The notes: generated from the letters alone by a model not told the origin. Shown: positions 43,811 to 55,054, numbered from the stretch's first letter. The stretch: DNA of 64,000 nucleotides from Ligustrum vulgare (GCA_963555705.1 OY743189.1:2993501-3057500), one strand, 5' to 3'. Numbers and translations are program-made.

Positions 43811-44730
43811 TAAATACAAAAGTTCAGATACTTGAACTTAAAGTCTCTTGTTTGGAAACGCAAATTCAAAATATACAAGAAAGCTTTCTAGGCAGTACCA
43901 AGATAGCCCATTCGGCAGAAAATACTTATACAAAGTCTAGTAACCCTTCACCGGGTCTTATGAATACTAGCGCTCTTCCCGAGGATAAAGGAAAAGAAAA
44001 GATAATATTAGGAACCCCTTCATAGAGAAAAATTAATCCTAATGTTTGTACTGAAAATATGGAAACAGATGCATAGCCTTTATTCAAGAAGGATAATCAA
44101 GATACCAAGAAGGTTATGGAAACCTCTTCATAGAGGAACGAAATTGATTCCAAAACCTGTATTGAGCAAATAAATCCAAAAAATGTGGTAAAGGTTTGCC
44201 ACGAACAAAAATTACCAAACAAAGATAACAATGAAGAAGCTCTCTTCTTTATTGTTATTTTCAATATACTGTCAGATTGGTATCTCGAAGTAGGGAAATG
44301 GATGAAGACCCTACACTATGGAAAATACAACAAGATAAATTTCTATCCAGGAGCTCCAGCTAATTGGGTTCAAAATTTCTTTGAACTAGGGAATATACTA
44401 TGCATATATCCAAGCAAAGATCTAAGGGAAATTTCACAACTTCCCATAGATGTTAAAAAGGCAGTTCAAAGATTTACTGAAGTTATCAAAAGTACGAACA
44501 TATATATCCGATTCTTTTCAGCCACAATGGAATGGGATAAATATGAAGGAATAATGATCCCATCATTTCATTGTATCAAGATAGGGATCACAAACCAATA
44601 CTTCTTACCAACTAGCCAAAAAGTTGTTAAGAATGGATATGAAGATATTGTTAACATGATTTCTTACAGAAGAGCTAAAGGATATAAAGAAATATTTGAT
44701 AATTTAAGTCAAGTTATTTTTGAAAAATAA
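43785..44730 (+). pseudogene. C-terminal ORF of the pararetrovirus, possible transactivator
   Basis: One frame of about 315 codons with three TAG stops (about 44024, 44075, 44132), each in a context where TGG (Trp) is likely to have become TAG. The N-terminal part is a coiled coil (LNTKVQILELKVSCLETQIQ). The C-terminal part (44185-44730) has NFYPGAPANWVQNFFELGNI and later KSTNIYIRFFSATMEW. The position after RNase H fits the transactivator/inclusion-body protein of caulimo-, cavemo- and solendoviruses, but I do not recognise a decisive motif. Confidence 0.45.
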
Positions 44731-45006
44731 AAAAATTGGTTATATCCTTCAGATAATCATGTAATCTACTCCAATACAAGATTGTCATTTAAAGAAATAG
44801 ATATTTGTGAATTGGACCACCTACTTGAGAAAATTATTATCAATGAAGTAAGTGGAAGTGGAACTATGCGCAAAGAGCTATGCAAGATAATGTGGGACCA
44901 TCTAGAGCATAGGTGTGAACATTGTTTTGTTGAAGATATGAGTCATGCATCATTCGATAGTACAGAATTCCCAGCAGAGTTCTTTGACTCAAGGATGGAA
45001 AAATAA

Positions 45007-45330
45007 AGCTGCCAAATAGTGACCCTTTATCACTACTTTAATAAAGTCATTTATTAAAGAAAAACTGTGATCACTAAACAACAAGAAGATAGCTACCATG
45101 ACAAAGACCTTTCACTCACTACTTTAATAAAGTCTCTTTATTAAAGAAAAGTTGTGGTGTTTTGTCTCAATCCGGAAGATAAATTGTCAAGAATTATTGA
45201 AGCAAGCTAGCAAGAAAGATAAATGCACCGAAAAAAGTGGTTGATGACTACTCAACAAGAAATTTATTGCAGAAGAGATAAGATTCCTGTCAGGTCACCA
45301 AAAAGGAGAGGAGGAAAATAATCCAAAACC
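45007..45330 (+). promoter_or_regulatory. Putative pararetrovirus promoter upstream region with direct repeats
   Basis: Intergenic stretch after the last long ORF. Two near-identical copies of CACTACTTTAATAAAGTC (45031-45069 and 45117-45157) with following TTATTAAAGAAAA stand about 170-300 bp before a TATA box. Duplicated upstream elements resemble the enhancer layout of pararetroviral full-length promoters. Activity is not shown. Confidence 0.5.
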
Positions 45331-45331
45331 T

Positions 45332-45341
45332 CTATAAAAGG
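45332..45341 (+). promoter_or_regulatory. TATA box of the pararetrovirus full-length transcript
   Basis: CTATAAAAGG in an otherwise AT-rich intergenic region, the only strong TATA context between the last ORF and the small ORFs. It corresponds in position to the CaMV 35S TATA box. Confidence 0.6.
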
Positions 45342-45359
45342 GGGAAGAGATTAAGTGAA

Positions 45360-46059
45360 AAGGCATCTCGAAATATCCGAGTCAAGCACTTGTACTCTTT
45401 TATTCAAAACTTGTTTACACCACTTGTATTCAAGAAAAAATAGTAGATAGTCTGAAGATATCAAAGCTTGTAATAAGGTGAGTACCAAAGGTGCCTATAT
45501 ATAGTTTGCAGTATGTACAATGTCAATCTATGAAAGAAATGATGTTTGAGTTTTTATCAAAACATTCTTAAAAGAGGTTTTCATTAAGTTTCTCATGACC
45601 CCCAGCAATATTGATATTTTCCAAAATGAGTTTTCTTCTTTGAAGAATCTGTTGCTCAACATAAATCCCGTCAGCTTTTTGATGTGTTGTGGCGTTTTGG
45701 GATAATATTTGAGCTTTGTTTGAGTTTTAAAAATTGTTTGTAAAACATGTAGTTTTGAAAAAGTTCTAAGTAAGGTCTTTCTGAAAGGAGTCGAGATAGG
45801 GGTGAAAACAGAAACTCTGAATACTGTGAGATAGAGTCAGTGGAAACACGGCTAGTTCTCTAGAGTGAGAAATGCAACCTTGATTGAAAAACTTTTTGCG
45901 GAAGCAGTTGTGGACCCAATTTATTAAAAAACATCTAATATTCATTTGATTCAAAGGTTTGATTGAGTACATGCAAGGCAGTTATAGGACGACACTGGAG
46001 GGAAAACCTGCTTATTTCTATTTGATTACTGTAAGCTTACTTACTGCCATTTACATACT
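45360..46059 (+). other. Pararetrovirus leader region
   Basis: About 700 bp after the TATA box with scattered ATGs and no long frame, as in the long structured leaders of Caulimoviridae. AATAAG (about 45471) may be a poly(A) signal analogue. I found no TGGTATCAGAGC here; the best candidate primer site is at 34367. A small ORF starts at its end. Confidence 0.45.
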
Positions 46060-46413
46060 TTGATTACATGCTTTTTATCATATGCTTCTACATGCATGTT
46101 ATTTTTAAATTATGAACAAAATGGTGATAGAGAAGATATAGAGAGACTTAGAATTGTTAAAGATGATACTTTTGATTTAAGATCCAGAGAGATAGAAAAA
46201 CTTCTCAGAGAATTAAAACAAGAAAATAATCAAGAAAAGTGGGAAAAAATATTAAATACCATTAGATATCATCAGTATGAACAACAACAACATCTAATTT
46301 GGTTACAAGAAAATACTGAAATTAGATTTTCAGGTTTAGTTTTACGAAACTTAGACCAAGAAAATAGAATAGTTAGACATAATCCTGATCAACCTAATCG
46401 TTTGAATTTATGA
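46060..46413 (+). pseudogene. Small pararetrovirus ORF, first of an overlapping pair
   Basis: 117 codons on the track of the leader. The C-terminal 90 are Glu/Arg/Lys/Gln-rich and helical (REIEKLLRELKQENNQEKWE). It ends with a TGA that overlaps the next ATG as ATGA (46410-46413), the compact arrangement used by badna- and related viruses for leaky scanning or re-initiation. The first 25 residues may belong to the leader. Function unknown, perhaps virion-associated. Confidence 0.5.
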
Positions 46414-46810
46414 ACACATCACAAGCATCTACTTCTAGTGATTGTGATAAATTGTATTTGGATAATAAAGATATTTCATTTTTATTAACTCTTACTGAAA
46501 AATATCAAGGCATATATTCTGTTGCCCATTCCAAATTAGAAGAAATATATAAAGATATTGATTACGCTTGCATAAATAATATAAGATTTAACTCTGTTGA
46601 AACTGCCAAAAATATAAATATAGTTTAAAATATATCACTCGAACATAAGGATATAGAAGAAGAAGTATCGGAAGGAATAGTATTAGGATATATAACTAAG
46701 AGGATCATCCCAAAATCTTTGAAAAATTATCAAAATATAAAGAGTATTTAGAACAATTGAAAGAATTACGAAAAGTCCAAATAATTAGTACTGAGTTAAA
46801 CCAACCAGAA
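46410..46810 (+). pseudogene. Small pararetrovirus ORF, second of the pair
   Basis: Starts inside the ATGA overlap (NTSQASTSSDCDKLYLDNKD) and is open to 46628. Helical, Lys/Glu-rich sequence goes on in other frames to about 46810 (KEYLEQLKELRKVQIISTEL). It could be the second small ORF or the start of a capsid-like ORF of another genome unit. Pararetroviral sequence fades by about 46915. Confidence 0.4.
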
Positions 46811-46999
46811 TAAAGAAAGGATATACCTTGCAATTTATTCATTAAGGGTAATTTCGACTTTTCAATAGAGAAGTCTATATTACTAAAGTTATTGATTGCC
46901 AAGCCTATTTAACTAAAACCCCCAAAATCAAATAATGATGGTAATTATATCTCAATCCCTATTCCTACTTAAAAATCTCTATCCCTATTCCTATCTCTA

Positions 47000-47982
47000 T
47001 ACTTAAAAAGAGTGGAAGCTCAAAACATACAAATTTCACATAATCATTGGCGTCATCACGGTGTCATTGAAACGACGTTGTTTCGAGCATCTGGTATACC
47101 ACACTTCGAGAGATTTCTATCGGTAGGTTTGGTCGATCGTCGCAAACAATGGGTTTCATACTGCGTACAGACAAGTACGCGTTTAAAAGTCCCAGTCCTC
47201 ATTTTTCAGTACCCAATATTTCAGTCCTAACTCTACGAGGTAAAAAAAAATATAGGCGACATCCCGAAAAATATTGGCTGCTTTCTGTCTTCCTCTAGTG
47301 GTCTGGTTCTTTGTGGTCGCCCCTTCAAGATGGAATGCTATGTAATCAATCCCTTAACAAACAAGTTGGTGTCTCTTCCATGACCTCGCATTGTTATAAG
47401 TTCCTAATCATGGGATTGGTATGTGAAGAAAATACAGCCCAATTGGTGACAAATTATAAAGTTATGAGGACTGGCATGCCTATTATGCGACCAGTCAACA
47501 AAATAACCATTGAAACTTATTCGTCGACCACAGGGAATTGGTCAGAATCAATACTTGTCGCCAGTGATTATTTTATTATATATGGATTGAAATTTATCAC
47601 TCCATTAGTGCTTAATGGTGTTTTTCATTGGACAGTTCACCAAAAGGTTGCTATCTCCAGCTTATTCAATTGCCAATTGCTCATGAATATGCATGCCGAC
47701 ACATATTCAAGGTCGAGTGATGGCCAATTATGGTGTGGAAATTTAACTGAACACGGTTTGAAAATTTGGATGCTCCCAAAGTCCAATCAAGGCTACATAC
47801 GCGATTGCACCATACCTAAGGAAGAGTGGATCCTAGTTCATGGAGTGACTTTAGATCCTCTTTGCAATGACTATCCAAATTGTTGGGAACCCAGGTTCTT
47901 CTACTCACAAAAATTGATTTCTTGTGATAGATCATCCCGTTACAGGATTTTCTGTTCTATGTATTTAACTTGGAATAAATAA
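47000..47982 (+). pseudogene. F-box-associated (FBA) domain pseudogene
   Basis: F-box proteins choose substrates for SCF ubiquitin ligases; the FBA domain is the substrate side. A block at about 47275-47380 in one frame has GCFLSSSSGLVLCGRPF and then YVINPLTNKLVSLP, the classical FBA opening. The frame 47311-47982 continues with YKFLIMGLVCEEN, ITIETYSSTTGNWSES and PLVLNGVFHWTVHQK, all typical. A frameshift near 47390 and lack of an F-box upstream show that it is dead. The stop at 47980-47982 is four bases from the copia LTR edge. Confidence 0.8.
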
Positions 47983-47986
47983 TTTT

Positions 47987-49289
47987 TGCACACAAAAATG
48001 GTTTTGAGAAGATTACCCTTGTAGCCCGCTTTACAATAATTTTCATCAATTGCTTCTTGATTCCACCAAATTTTCAAACCCTCAAGCTTTTCTCGGTATT
48101 CTCCAATGGCAGCTATGCAAGTGTGTGGTCACTTTCCTAGATCTAGGTTACACTAGGAATAAGGTTTTCTTTGTAAAGAGAAAACACACACTACACACTT
48201 TAGTGTGTGTCTCATCACTTTGCAAACTAGGTTAAGAAAAATAGTCTTAAGAGACTATTTGTATCCTCTTTACACTCCGAAATCCTACCAACCCTAGTAC
48301 CATAATTCAGACTCATTTCTGTATAGTCCAATACATGTAATAAGTCTATATAAGCCCATTATAGTGAAACCCCCAAGGGAACCTGATCGAACCCAATTAA
48401 ACTAAGTTTCAGTAAATTAATTATGACCTGATGACTCTTGATAAGTCAAAATTAATTTATTAATCACGTTCTATTTTACTAAAAGAACGAGATTGCACTT
48501 TTAACAAAATTGAAATTACTGAAACAATAATCAATAATTATATCCTTTGACTTATCGTTCTTGCATGCTACCCCCGTCGATCAACTCGAATATTCGGAGC
48601 AAGTTAAAATGACCAAAATACCCTTATCTGAATATTTATAAACTCTTAACTTTCATCTTCTATCTGACAGTTCGATGCGATCACATCACATCATAGAATT
48701 CAACAGTCACTATCGAATTACTGAGTTCAGATTCAACTTTCCACTAGAAGAACAAGTGAGATTATGATCATATCTAAAAGGTGACGGATTCCATAATACG
48801 AATATATGTTCCTTGTTAGTTCACTTTAATTCCCAAAGTATCGAAATATTGATCAGCAATTTGATCTCACTCATTGATACCTCAAAGAACTTCTAGTAAT
48901 CGAAGTCCATTAACAGACTAGGATTAGGGTCCCACGTACGATAGTCAAGTGAAATTAAATTTGTATAGTCAATGTCACAAATTAATTTCACGTGGTCCCG
49001 TACAATACGTTCCAAACGTACTCTCAATTTTATTACCAAAGCCAAAGATAGAGTTTAATAAAATCGAGACGATTTTATCAAAATAAATTGTCCATATTTA
49101 TTTACTGATCGTGAACGTTAAATTTAGATCGAATTATAAATTGAATCTTTCTGTATTTGACAACTTAAACACTCAATCTGTAATATCAAATCGACCCGTG
49201 GATAAATGCAATTTCATATTAATACAATCAATTAATATTTTATTTCAAATATCGCGAATTATACTCTATGGGCATATATAATTCCAACA
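47987..49289 (-). mobile_element. Ty1/copia-type LTR, antisense
   Basis: On the minus strand an LTR starts at 49289 with TGTTGGAATTATATATGCCC, directly preceded by the purine tract AAGTGGGAGAT (plus-strand 49290-49300). That is a standard copia 3' end. A TATA box (GGCTTATATAG, minus, about 48350) fits U3/R. The other end is probably the TGCA at 47987, but I found no target duplication, so that border is inferred. Confidence 0.7.
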
Positions 49290-50575
49290 ATCTCCCACTT
49301 TCCTTTAGAGTAGACATGAAACTTCGAATCATTCATCTTGTCGACATCATCATTACATTAATGATTATGTTCTCAACCAAGATGGTAACTCCTTTTGATG
49401 TAAGTCAAGGTTATATAACAAACAATCCAAGATTGTTTTATGCCCAACCAATTAACCACATTATCTCTCAGTTATATTCTAATTTTGACGACTCTCGAAA
49501 GTCCTGGTCAAATCATATCTTAATTAGTTTTAATTCATCAAATCACGACCTGAATAGATAAGCAAATATTTACTCGTTTTCCAAAAACATTTGAGTATAC
49601 GCTTCACCTCTATTCAATGATTTGATCATGGATCAAATTATAATAATCACCAAAAATATCCCCAAAATAAGATATGACATATCTAGTGCAAAGTAAGGCT
49701 TCCTATAGTCGGAGCATATGAAACCTTCTCTACCTTACCATGAGTATTAGGAGAATACTCATAAGATAGATAAAGTCCACAAAGAACATTATTCCTTTCA
49801 AGACTTCAATATTGCAAATTTAGTCAGATAGTATCATATTATTACATGAAACTTGAGACTATTCTATTCCATTTTTCTCCCACTCCAAAAAATACGGATG
49901 TCTAGAAAAAATAGACAGTCATCTACAAGTCTTTCAAGTCTAATCGTTGGTACCAACTACCATTTAATGAAAATACTCCCACACATAAGTAGAGTATCAT
50001 TCAAATAAATAGTCGCGAAAACTGTCTCATCTTTTTGTAAACATGAGTATACTTAAGATATATCAAGATTTTGATAAAAAACATGTATCGCAATGGTTCA
50101 ATCAAATTCTATATTCCATATCTTCTAAAAGACTAATTCCTCACCGATGATTCATAGATTGAATGAATGATCAAGAAAACAAGTTCAATTGGACTAATTC
50201 CATGACTGCCTACTTTGGAATAAACTACTATCAGTGTAATGTAATAAATTCAAATGACAAAGAGACATCAAAGTGAAGAATATAACCATGACTGCCTACT
50301 TCAAAAATGTGGACTGGCAGTGTAATCTAATATACTCAACTACAAAGAAAAGACTAAAATAGAAATATTTGCTTGTCAAGCGAAACATAATATTCATGAA
50401 AAAAGATGGGTTTGAAGTGATAATCCATAATTTTGATATCGATATTTCGATTGCATTTGTTTTTTTTTTTTTTTTTAAATCTAGACAATTTACATGTTAG
50501 GTTGGTGGTCCGTGACTGTATATAGTCATCTGTACACAATGCATGGAAAGGTGGATAAAGGTCAAGTAATCACCA
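49290..50575 (-). mobile_element. Copia element 3' untranslated remnant
   Basis: Sequence beyond the purine tract, with phrases often seen near copia 3' ends in plants (ATCTCCCACTT, CATGACTGCCTACTT twice, at about 50201 and 50287). No pol frame is readable on the minus strand and no second LTR occurs. The element is truncated before its coding part. Confidence 0.45.
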
Positions 50576-50586
50576 CACACATTTGT

Positions 50587-50762
50587 AGTTTGATTTAAAC
50601 CATGTGTTGTACAACATAATTTTTATTACACAATACATGGGGGATCATGTTGTACTTTGATTTAAACCATGTATTGTACAACATAATTTTTATTGCACAA
50701 TACATGGGGATCATGTTGTACTTTGATTTAAACCATGTATTGTACAACATAATTTTTATTAC
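50587..50762. repeat. Tandem repeat of about 68 bp, two and a half copies
   Basis: Units contain TTGATTTAAACCATGTATTG and a near-palindromic CATGTATTGTACAACA. Copies start near 50587, 50655 and 50722. The last two are almost identical, so the array grew by recent duplication. Confidence 0.85.
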
Positions 50763-50959
50763 CACGCTCTCATAAGTTCTTCAATCACTAACATTTTCAT
50801 TTATGTAAGGGATAAAAGCATTCCCCCAACAAAAGAACAGAAAAGCATGATTATAATTTGGAGAACGTATTTAATTTTTTTGCATTTTTTTCCCGAAACA
50901 AATAAACAGGGAAATCGATTGCATGCTACTATTAATCGAGCCAATGTGAAGCAGTTTAA

Positions 50960-52961
50960 TGGCTCCATAATAGAATGATGTACGTATGTTATTCGAAATT
51001 TCATTGTTGTGAAGAACAACATGTCATTCAGAACTACTGATAGCAAGCACAGAATTTTCTTTTACCACAAGACAATTGTGGTTGAATCATTGAAAGAAGA
51101 CTTCCCTAAGTTCATCTACAAGTTCAAGACCTTCAATAACATTTTTGAACCTAATAAGGGAGAGGCAATTGAATTGTTTGGTATGTAGCACTACATATCA
51201 CTTTCTATGTAACAATTTTTAGTGAATGTTCTTTCTCTGATTATTTTTCCTTTCTCATTGTACTGTCTAATAAAGATATTATCGGAGAGGTCGTAGGATA
51301 TGATTTTCTTAAAGTTAAAGTACTAAAGCAAAAGGATACAAGTATGCTTGACATTGAATTGCAGGATACAGAGTGAGCTTCATTTTTCTCCTCTTTTCTT
51401 TTGTACATCTCTTTTTTAGATGTTGTCTTACTTAAATTCGAATTTTTTGTGAGGAAAAATATTATGCCATGTACACTATGGGGGTGTATGCTGAGCAAAT
51501 GAATGCTATATTTCAATCTGAGTATTCAAAGCCACTTGTGATGATACTCCATTCTGTCGTACTACCAATTTCAATGGTCTAAGAGTTTCGACGGCGTATG
51601 ACTTGACAAAGCTTATTTTCAATGAGCATATAAATGATATCAATGATTTTAAATCTAGGTATATCTTGGTCTAACATTGAATCTATATTTGCAATTGATA
51701 CGCATACTATATGTTCTTTTACCATAACTTCTCAATTAACATTTTGTGGACTTGGTGATGGAACTGATGGAGGAACGTGAATGATTAGTTTAATATCTAC
51801 GTCTGCAAAAAGTGTTACTGGTGACATTACAAGTGGAAAGGTTGAATTTCAAGATCTCTCTCCATTGTGTGAAAACAATGTGGTGGTATTTTTACTCTAA
51901 ACTCCTAGCTCCTTTAACTTAACTACATAGACGTAATTATTATTATTATTATTATTATTATTTTATTTTTTTTTATTATTATTTTTTTTTAAATTTTTTG
52001 TAAATTTGTTAGGTTGGAAGTTTATATGTATGTGCTAAAATTGTCACAGTTGAGAGTCTATCTGAATGGTTTTATCTAACACGTTCGAAGTGTTTTAAAA
52101 AAGTGAATAGTGTCGGCGAGCGTTATTATTGAATAAGTGTGACCATTTCGACAAATTCGCACAAGCAAGGTTTACCTATGCAGCCCTTGCAAAATTTAGC
52201 TCAATACATTTGTTATTTTCTATTTATGTGTTTATCTAGTGTCTATTTAATGTACGTGTACTGTTTCCAGGTACAAACTTCAGGTCAGGGTGGTAGATGG
52301 GACCTACAATACAAGTTTCTTGTTATGGGATCACGAGTGTATGCAGCTAATCGAGAAAACAGCCTCTGTGTTGAACGAGGATATTGAGCAGGTTCATATA
52401 TATGTTTATTTGTATTTAGTCAACATGTTTAAGCTTTAGGTCAAGAATTTCACTCATTCATTGAATGCTCCACCTTATTTTTCCGTGCAGCGGTGTGTTT
52501 TAGGTGATTTCCCAGTTGAATTTGAGGCTTTGGTAGATAGATGGATATTATTTAAGGTTCAGGTAAATGTTGAAAATGTGAAAAAAAAATAATGGACCTT
52601 ACATTGTTCTGCAATTGGTAGACGATGCTGCTTTGGTGTCCAAATAATCCCTACACTTTAACATTTATGGAATGCTTATTAATTCATTAATTAATTATGA
52701 CACAATAAACTTATATAATCTCTTATGTTGTAGGATTCGGAAATTCATTCTAAGATGTCTAAGACTAATGTGGATACTGGGAAAGATTCCATATTTAGTG
52801 GTGAGGTTTCTACTCCTATAAAGCCTACAGATCGTATATCTCCGAAAATTGAAGGACATTCTACTTGCACTGTAAAAAGGGAGCTCATGCTTGATCTTTC
52901 ATCTACTACAACTAACAAGAAATTGCGCATCGTTATTAAGAAGGAGAAGGATGATGCATAA
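50960..52961 (+). pseudogene. RPA70-like OB-fold gene with introns, decayed
   Basis: Resembles plant replication protein A large-subunit paralogues and the RPA proteins of Helitrons (single-strand DNA binding). Exon 1 ends ...GEAIELF at 51180 with donor GTATGT; exon 2 starts at 51277 and reads IIGEVVGYDFLKVKVLKQKD in phase. Next comes KYYAMYTMGVYAEQMNAIF (from about 51452), then, after a frameshift near 51555, NFNGLRVSTAYDLTKLIFNE. Later parts: KVEFQDLSPLCENNVV (about 51838), the zinc-ribbon area around 52085-52200, VRVVDGTYNTSFL (about 52284), and a Ser/Lys-rich tail ending at 52961. At least two frameshifts and a broken zinc ribbon argue for a pseudogene. I did not find Helitron ends. Confidence 0.72.
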
Positions 52962-53333
52962 ATGGCGGATCATTTGCTGTGTGACTTTTGATGTTATTAT
53001 GCAATTTATTAACTTTGGGGGAGCTATTAATCTTTTATTGATCAAACAATTGATATAACACGTGATGATTGCTATATCAACCGTTTGGTTGTTTTTTGAA
53101 ACTGTTGAACTTATTCAACAAAGCAGAAAAGACTTATTTTTATAATATTGAATGAATGACATTTTTGTACGGATATTTTTTTATTTTCATTTTTTAGGTA
53201 CCTTTTCCCCTTTTGTTCATTAATTAACCCAACTTCCTACCGTGTTTGATTGCACAGGCTAAGCATATTCCTACTCCTACTTGTAGAATATCTTCTCACA
53301 TCCCCTGTTTCTCTTTCAATGCTTAACTTTAGA

Positions 53334-53510
53334 ATTCAAATTGTATACATAAATTAAAATGCTATTATAATCCCGCGCAATATGTTTCTTGAAATGCATT
53401 CATTAGTTGACATGCTTAACTGGCCAGAGTCAAATTCTATACATAAATTAAGATGATATTATAATTTTGTGCAATATGTTTCTTGAAATGCATTCATTAG
53501 TTGACATACT
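53334..53510. repeat. Direct duplication of about 80 bp before the Athila LTR
   Basis: Two diverged copies (about 53334-53415 and 53432-53510) sharing CAATATGTTTCTTGAAATGC and CATTCATTAGTTGACAT. The Athila-type LTR starts right at the end of the second copy. Confidence 0.8.
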
Positions 53511-53720
53511 TGATAAGTGTATTTTATACACTTATTTCTATCCTAAAACTAGGATTTTATGTGTTTGTTTAAGAATATTTGTTATTTATTTGGTTGTATT
53601 TGTTTATATTTCAGAAATAACCCGAAGTCGAGAAAACAATGGAATTGAAGCCAAACTCGAGCAATTGGATGTTAGAAGTGTCAAAATGTGCAAATAAAGA
53701 GTTGATGCAGTTAATCAAAA

Positions 53721-53975
53721 GGCCAATTGGAAGAATAAATAAAAAATTCAGGGGCTAAATTGTAACAATTGGAAGTTGGAGGACTTGATGTGCAATTAAA
53801 AGACATGGACCAACTTGTAGCACTTAAAAGATGAAAACTGCGGCCAATTGGAAGAAGAAATCAAATTTGGAAGAAATCAAAAGTTCAGGGGTTAAATTGC
53901 AACAATCGAAAGTTGGAGGACTTGATGTGCAATTAAAAGACATGGACCAACTTGTAGCACTTAAAAGATGAAAAT
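53721..53975. repeat. Direct duplication within the Athila LTR U3
   Basis: Two copies of roughly 120 bp containing GGAGGACTTGATGTGCAATT and ATGGACCAACTTGTAGCACT (first at about 53775-53832, second at about 53917-53970). U3 duplications of this kind often multiply enhancer sites. Confidence 0.85.
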
Positions 53976-53994
53976 TGCATTTTTCAGGAAAACC

Positions 53995-54122
53995 GTGCGT
54001 CGCATGACTTAACACCATGCGGCCGCATAACCTAAAATTTTTGAGACTGAAACAGACGTCCAGAGGTGTGCGACCGCAACATTTTGAACCGGGCGGTCGC
54101 ACGGTAGAAATTCTGGGCCGCA
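53995..54122. promoter_or_regulatory. Cluster of GCGGCCGC-like palindromes in Athila U3
   Basis: Within 130 bp stand GTGCGTCGCATGA, ATGCGGCCGCAT (perfect palindrome), GTGCGACCGCAA, GGGCGGTCGCAC and GGGCCGCAGC. They are centred on a CG-rich core and lie 60-190 bp before the TATA box, as the TTACGGCCGTAA arrays do in the other LTR families. Function is inference. Confidence 0.6.
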
Positions 54123-55054
54123 GCTGGGCTTTTTGCGTGGAATTCAGCATTCTTTCTCCCCAAATAACCTAAATTTCGAGAACACCTATAAATAAATTGC
54201 TTAGGGCACGAAATTAGGGGTTCCCAACTTGCTCAATTTATGCCAAAACGCTGTCAAAGTACCGAGGGATCCATGCCACGCCAAGAACACAATTGAAGAC
54301 TGAAGATCAAGGGATGAATAGGGTGATATTTATCCATTTTTCTTATGATTTTTATTCAATTATGTATCTAGGCTAGGTTTTAAATGTTAGAATTGTGATG
54401 TAGCATTAAATTCCGAATTTTATGTGTTACTTTGATGTTTAATTTAATTAATTCATGGGTTTGAGCAATTGATGCGTGCTTTCTTATTATGCAATTACCT
54501 GATCACTAATTGTATGATTTTAGGTTATGTTTTCTCAAGTTCGAAAGATTAGGAATTCATTAGATTAGCTTCAATTGCCACAAAGTCTGATAGATGATAG
54601 AAATATACCCATATGCTTTGTGTTATCTACAATAGTATTCACAGTTCTTTAATGCTTTCTTGCACATTCGTATTCAACATAGAAATATAGTTGGATCGTG
54701 CGTAGGAATAGGTGTTAATGCTTGTCCGAAAGGGAGTTTTAACAACATTAGGAATATGAATTTTCAAAACCATGTGAATTATCATTAGACAATTAGAGTA
54801 ATGCATAATTGATGGAACTAATGTGGATTCTCAATTCTAGCATATTCATTTTATAGTTTTTACAAAACAAATTTTCTTATTCTTTTTTTTAGTTAAGTTT
54901 AAAATCAAATTTCCAACTCAATCAATTTTCTAGTTCCGATTAAGGATTTGTAGTCTAAAATACAATTTACAACAATCCCTGTGGGTACGATACTTGGACT
55001 CACGTCCACTATATTCCTTGCGCGACCTGTGCACTTGCGGAGGGAACAAGTTTT

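Larger units (their letters stand above)
34070..46915 (+). mobile_element. Endogenous pararetrovirus (Caulimoviridae), near full length
   Basis: Minus a 4.33 kb nested retrotransposon, about 8.5 kb remain, close to one plant pararetrovirus genome. Order on the plus strand: small ORF, capsid with zinc knuckle, movement protein, a retropepsin-like domain, a second retropepsin, RT, RNase H, a C-terminal ORF, then a promoter-like region, a leader and two overlapping small ORFs. There are no LTRs and no integrase. Capsid before movement protein in front of the polymerase recalls cavemo- and solendoviruses rather than florendoviruses; that comparison is from knowledge of the genera, not a search. 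More than a dozen in-frame stops make it a fossil. Confidence 0.85.
53511..55048 (+). repeat. Athila-type 5' LTR (1,538 bp)
   Basis: Begins TGATAAGTGTATTTTATACA and ends GGAGGGAACA. It has a duplicated block, a GC-rich palindrome cluster at about 53995-54122 and a TATA box (CTATAAATA, about 54185), in that order. Confidence 0.85.
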
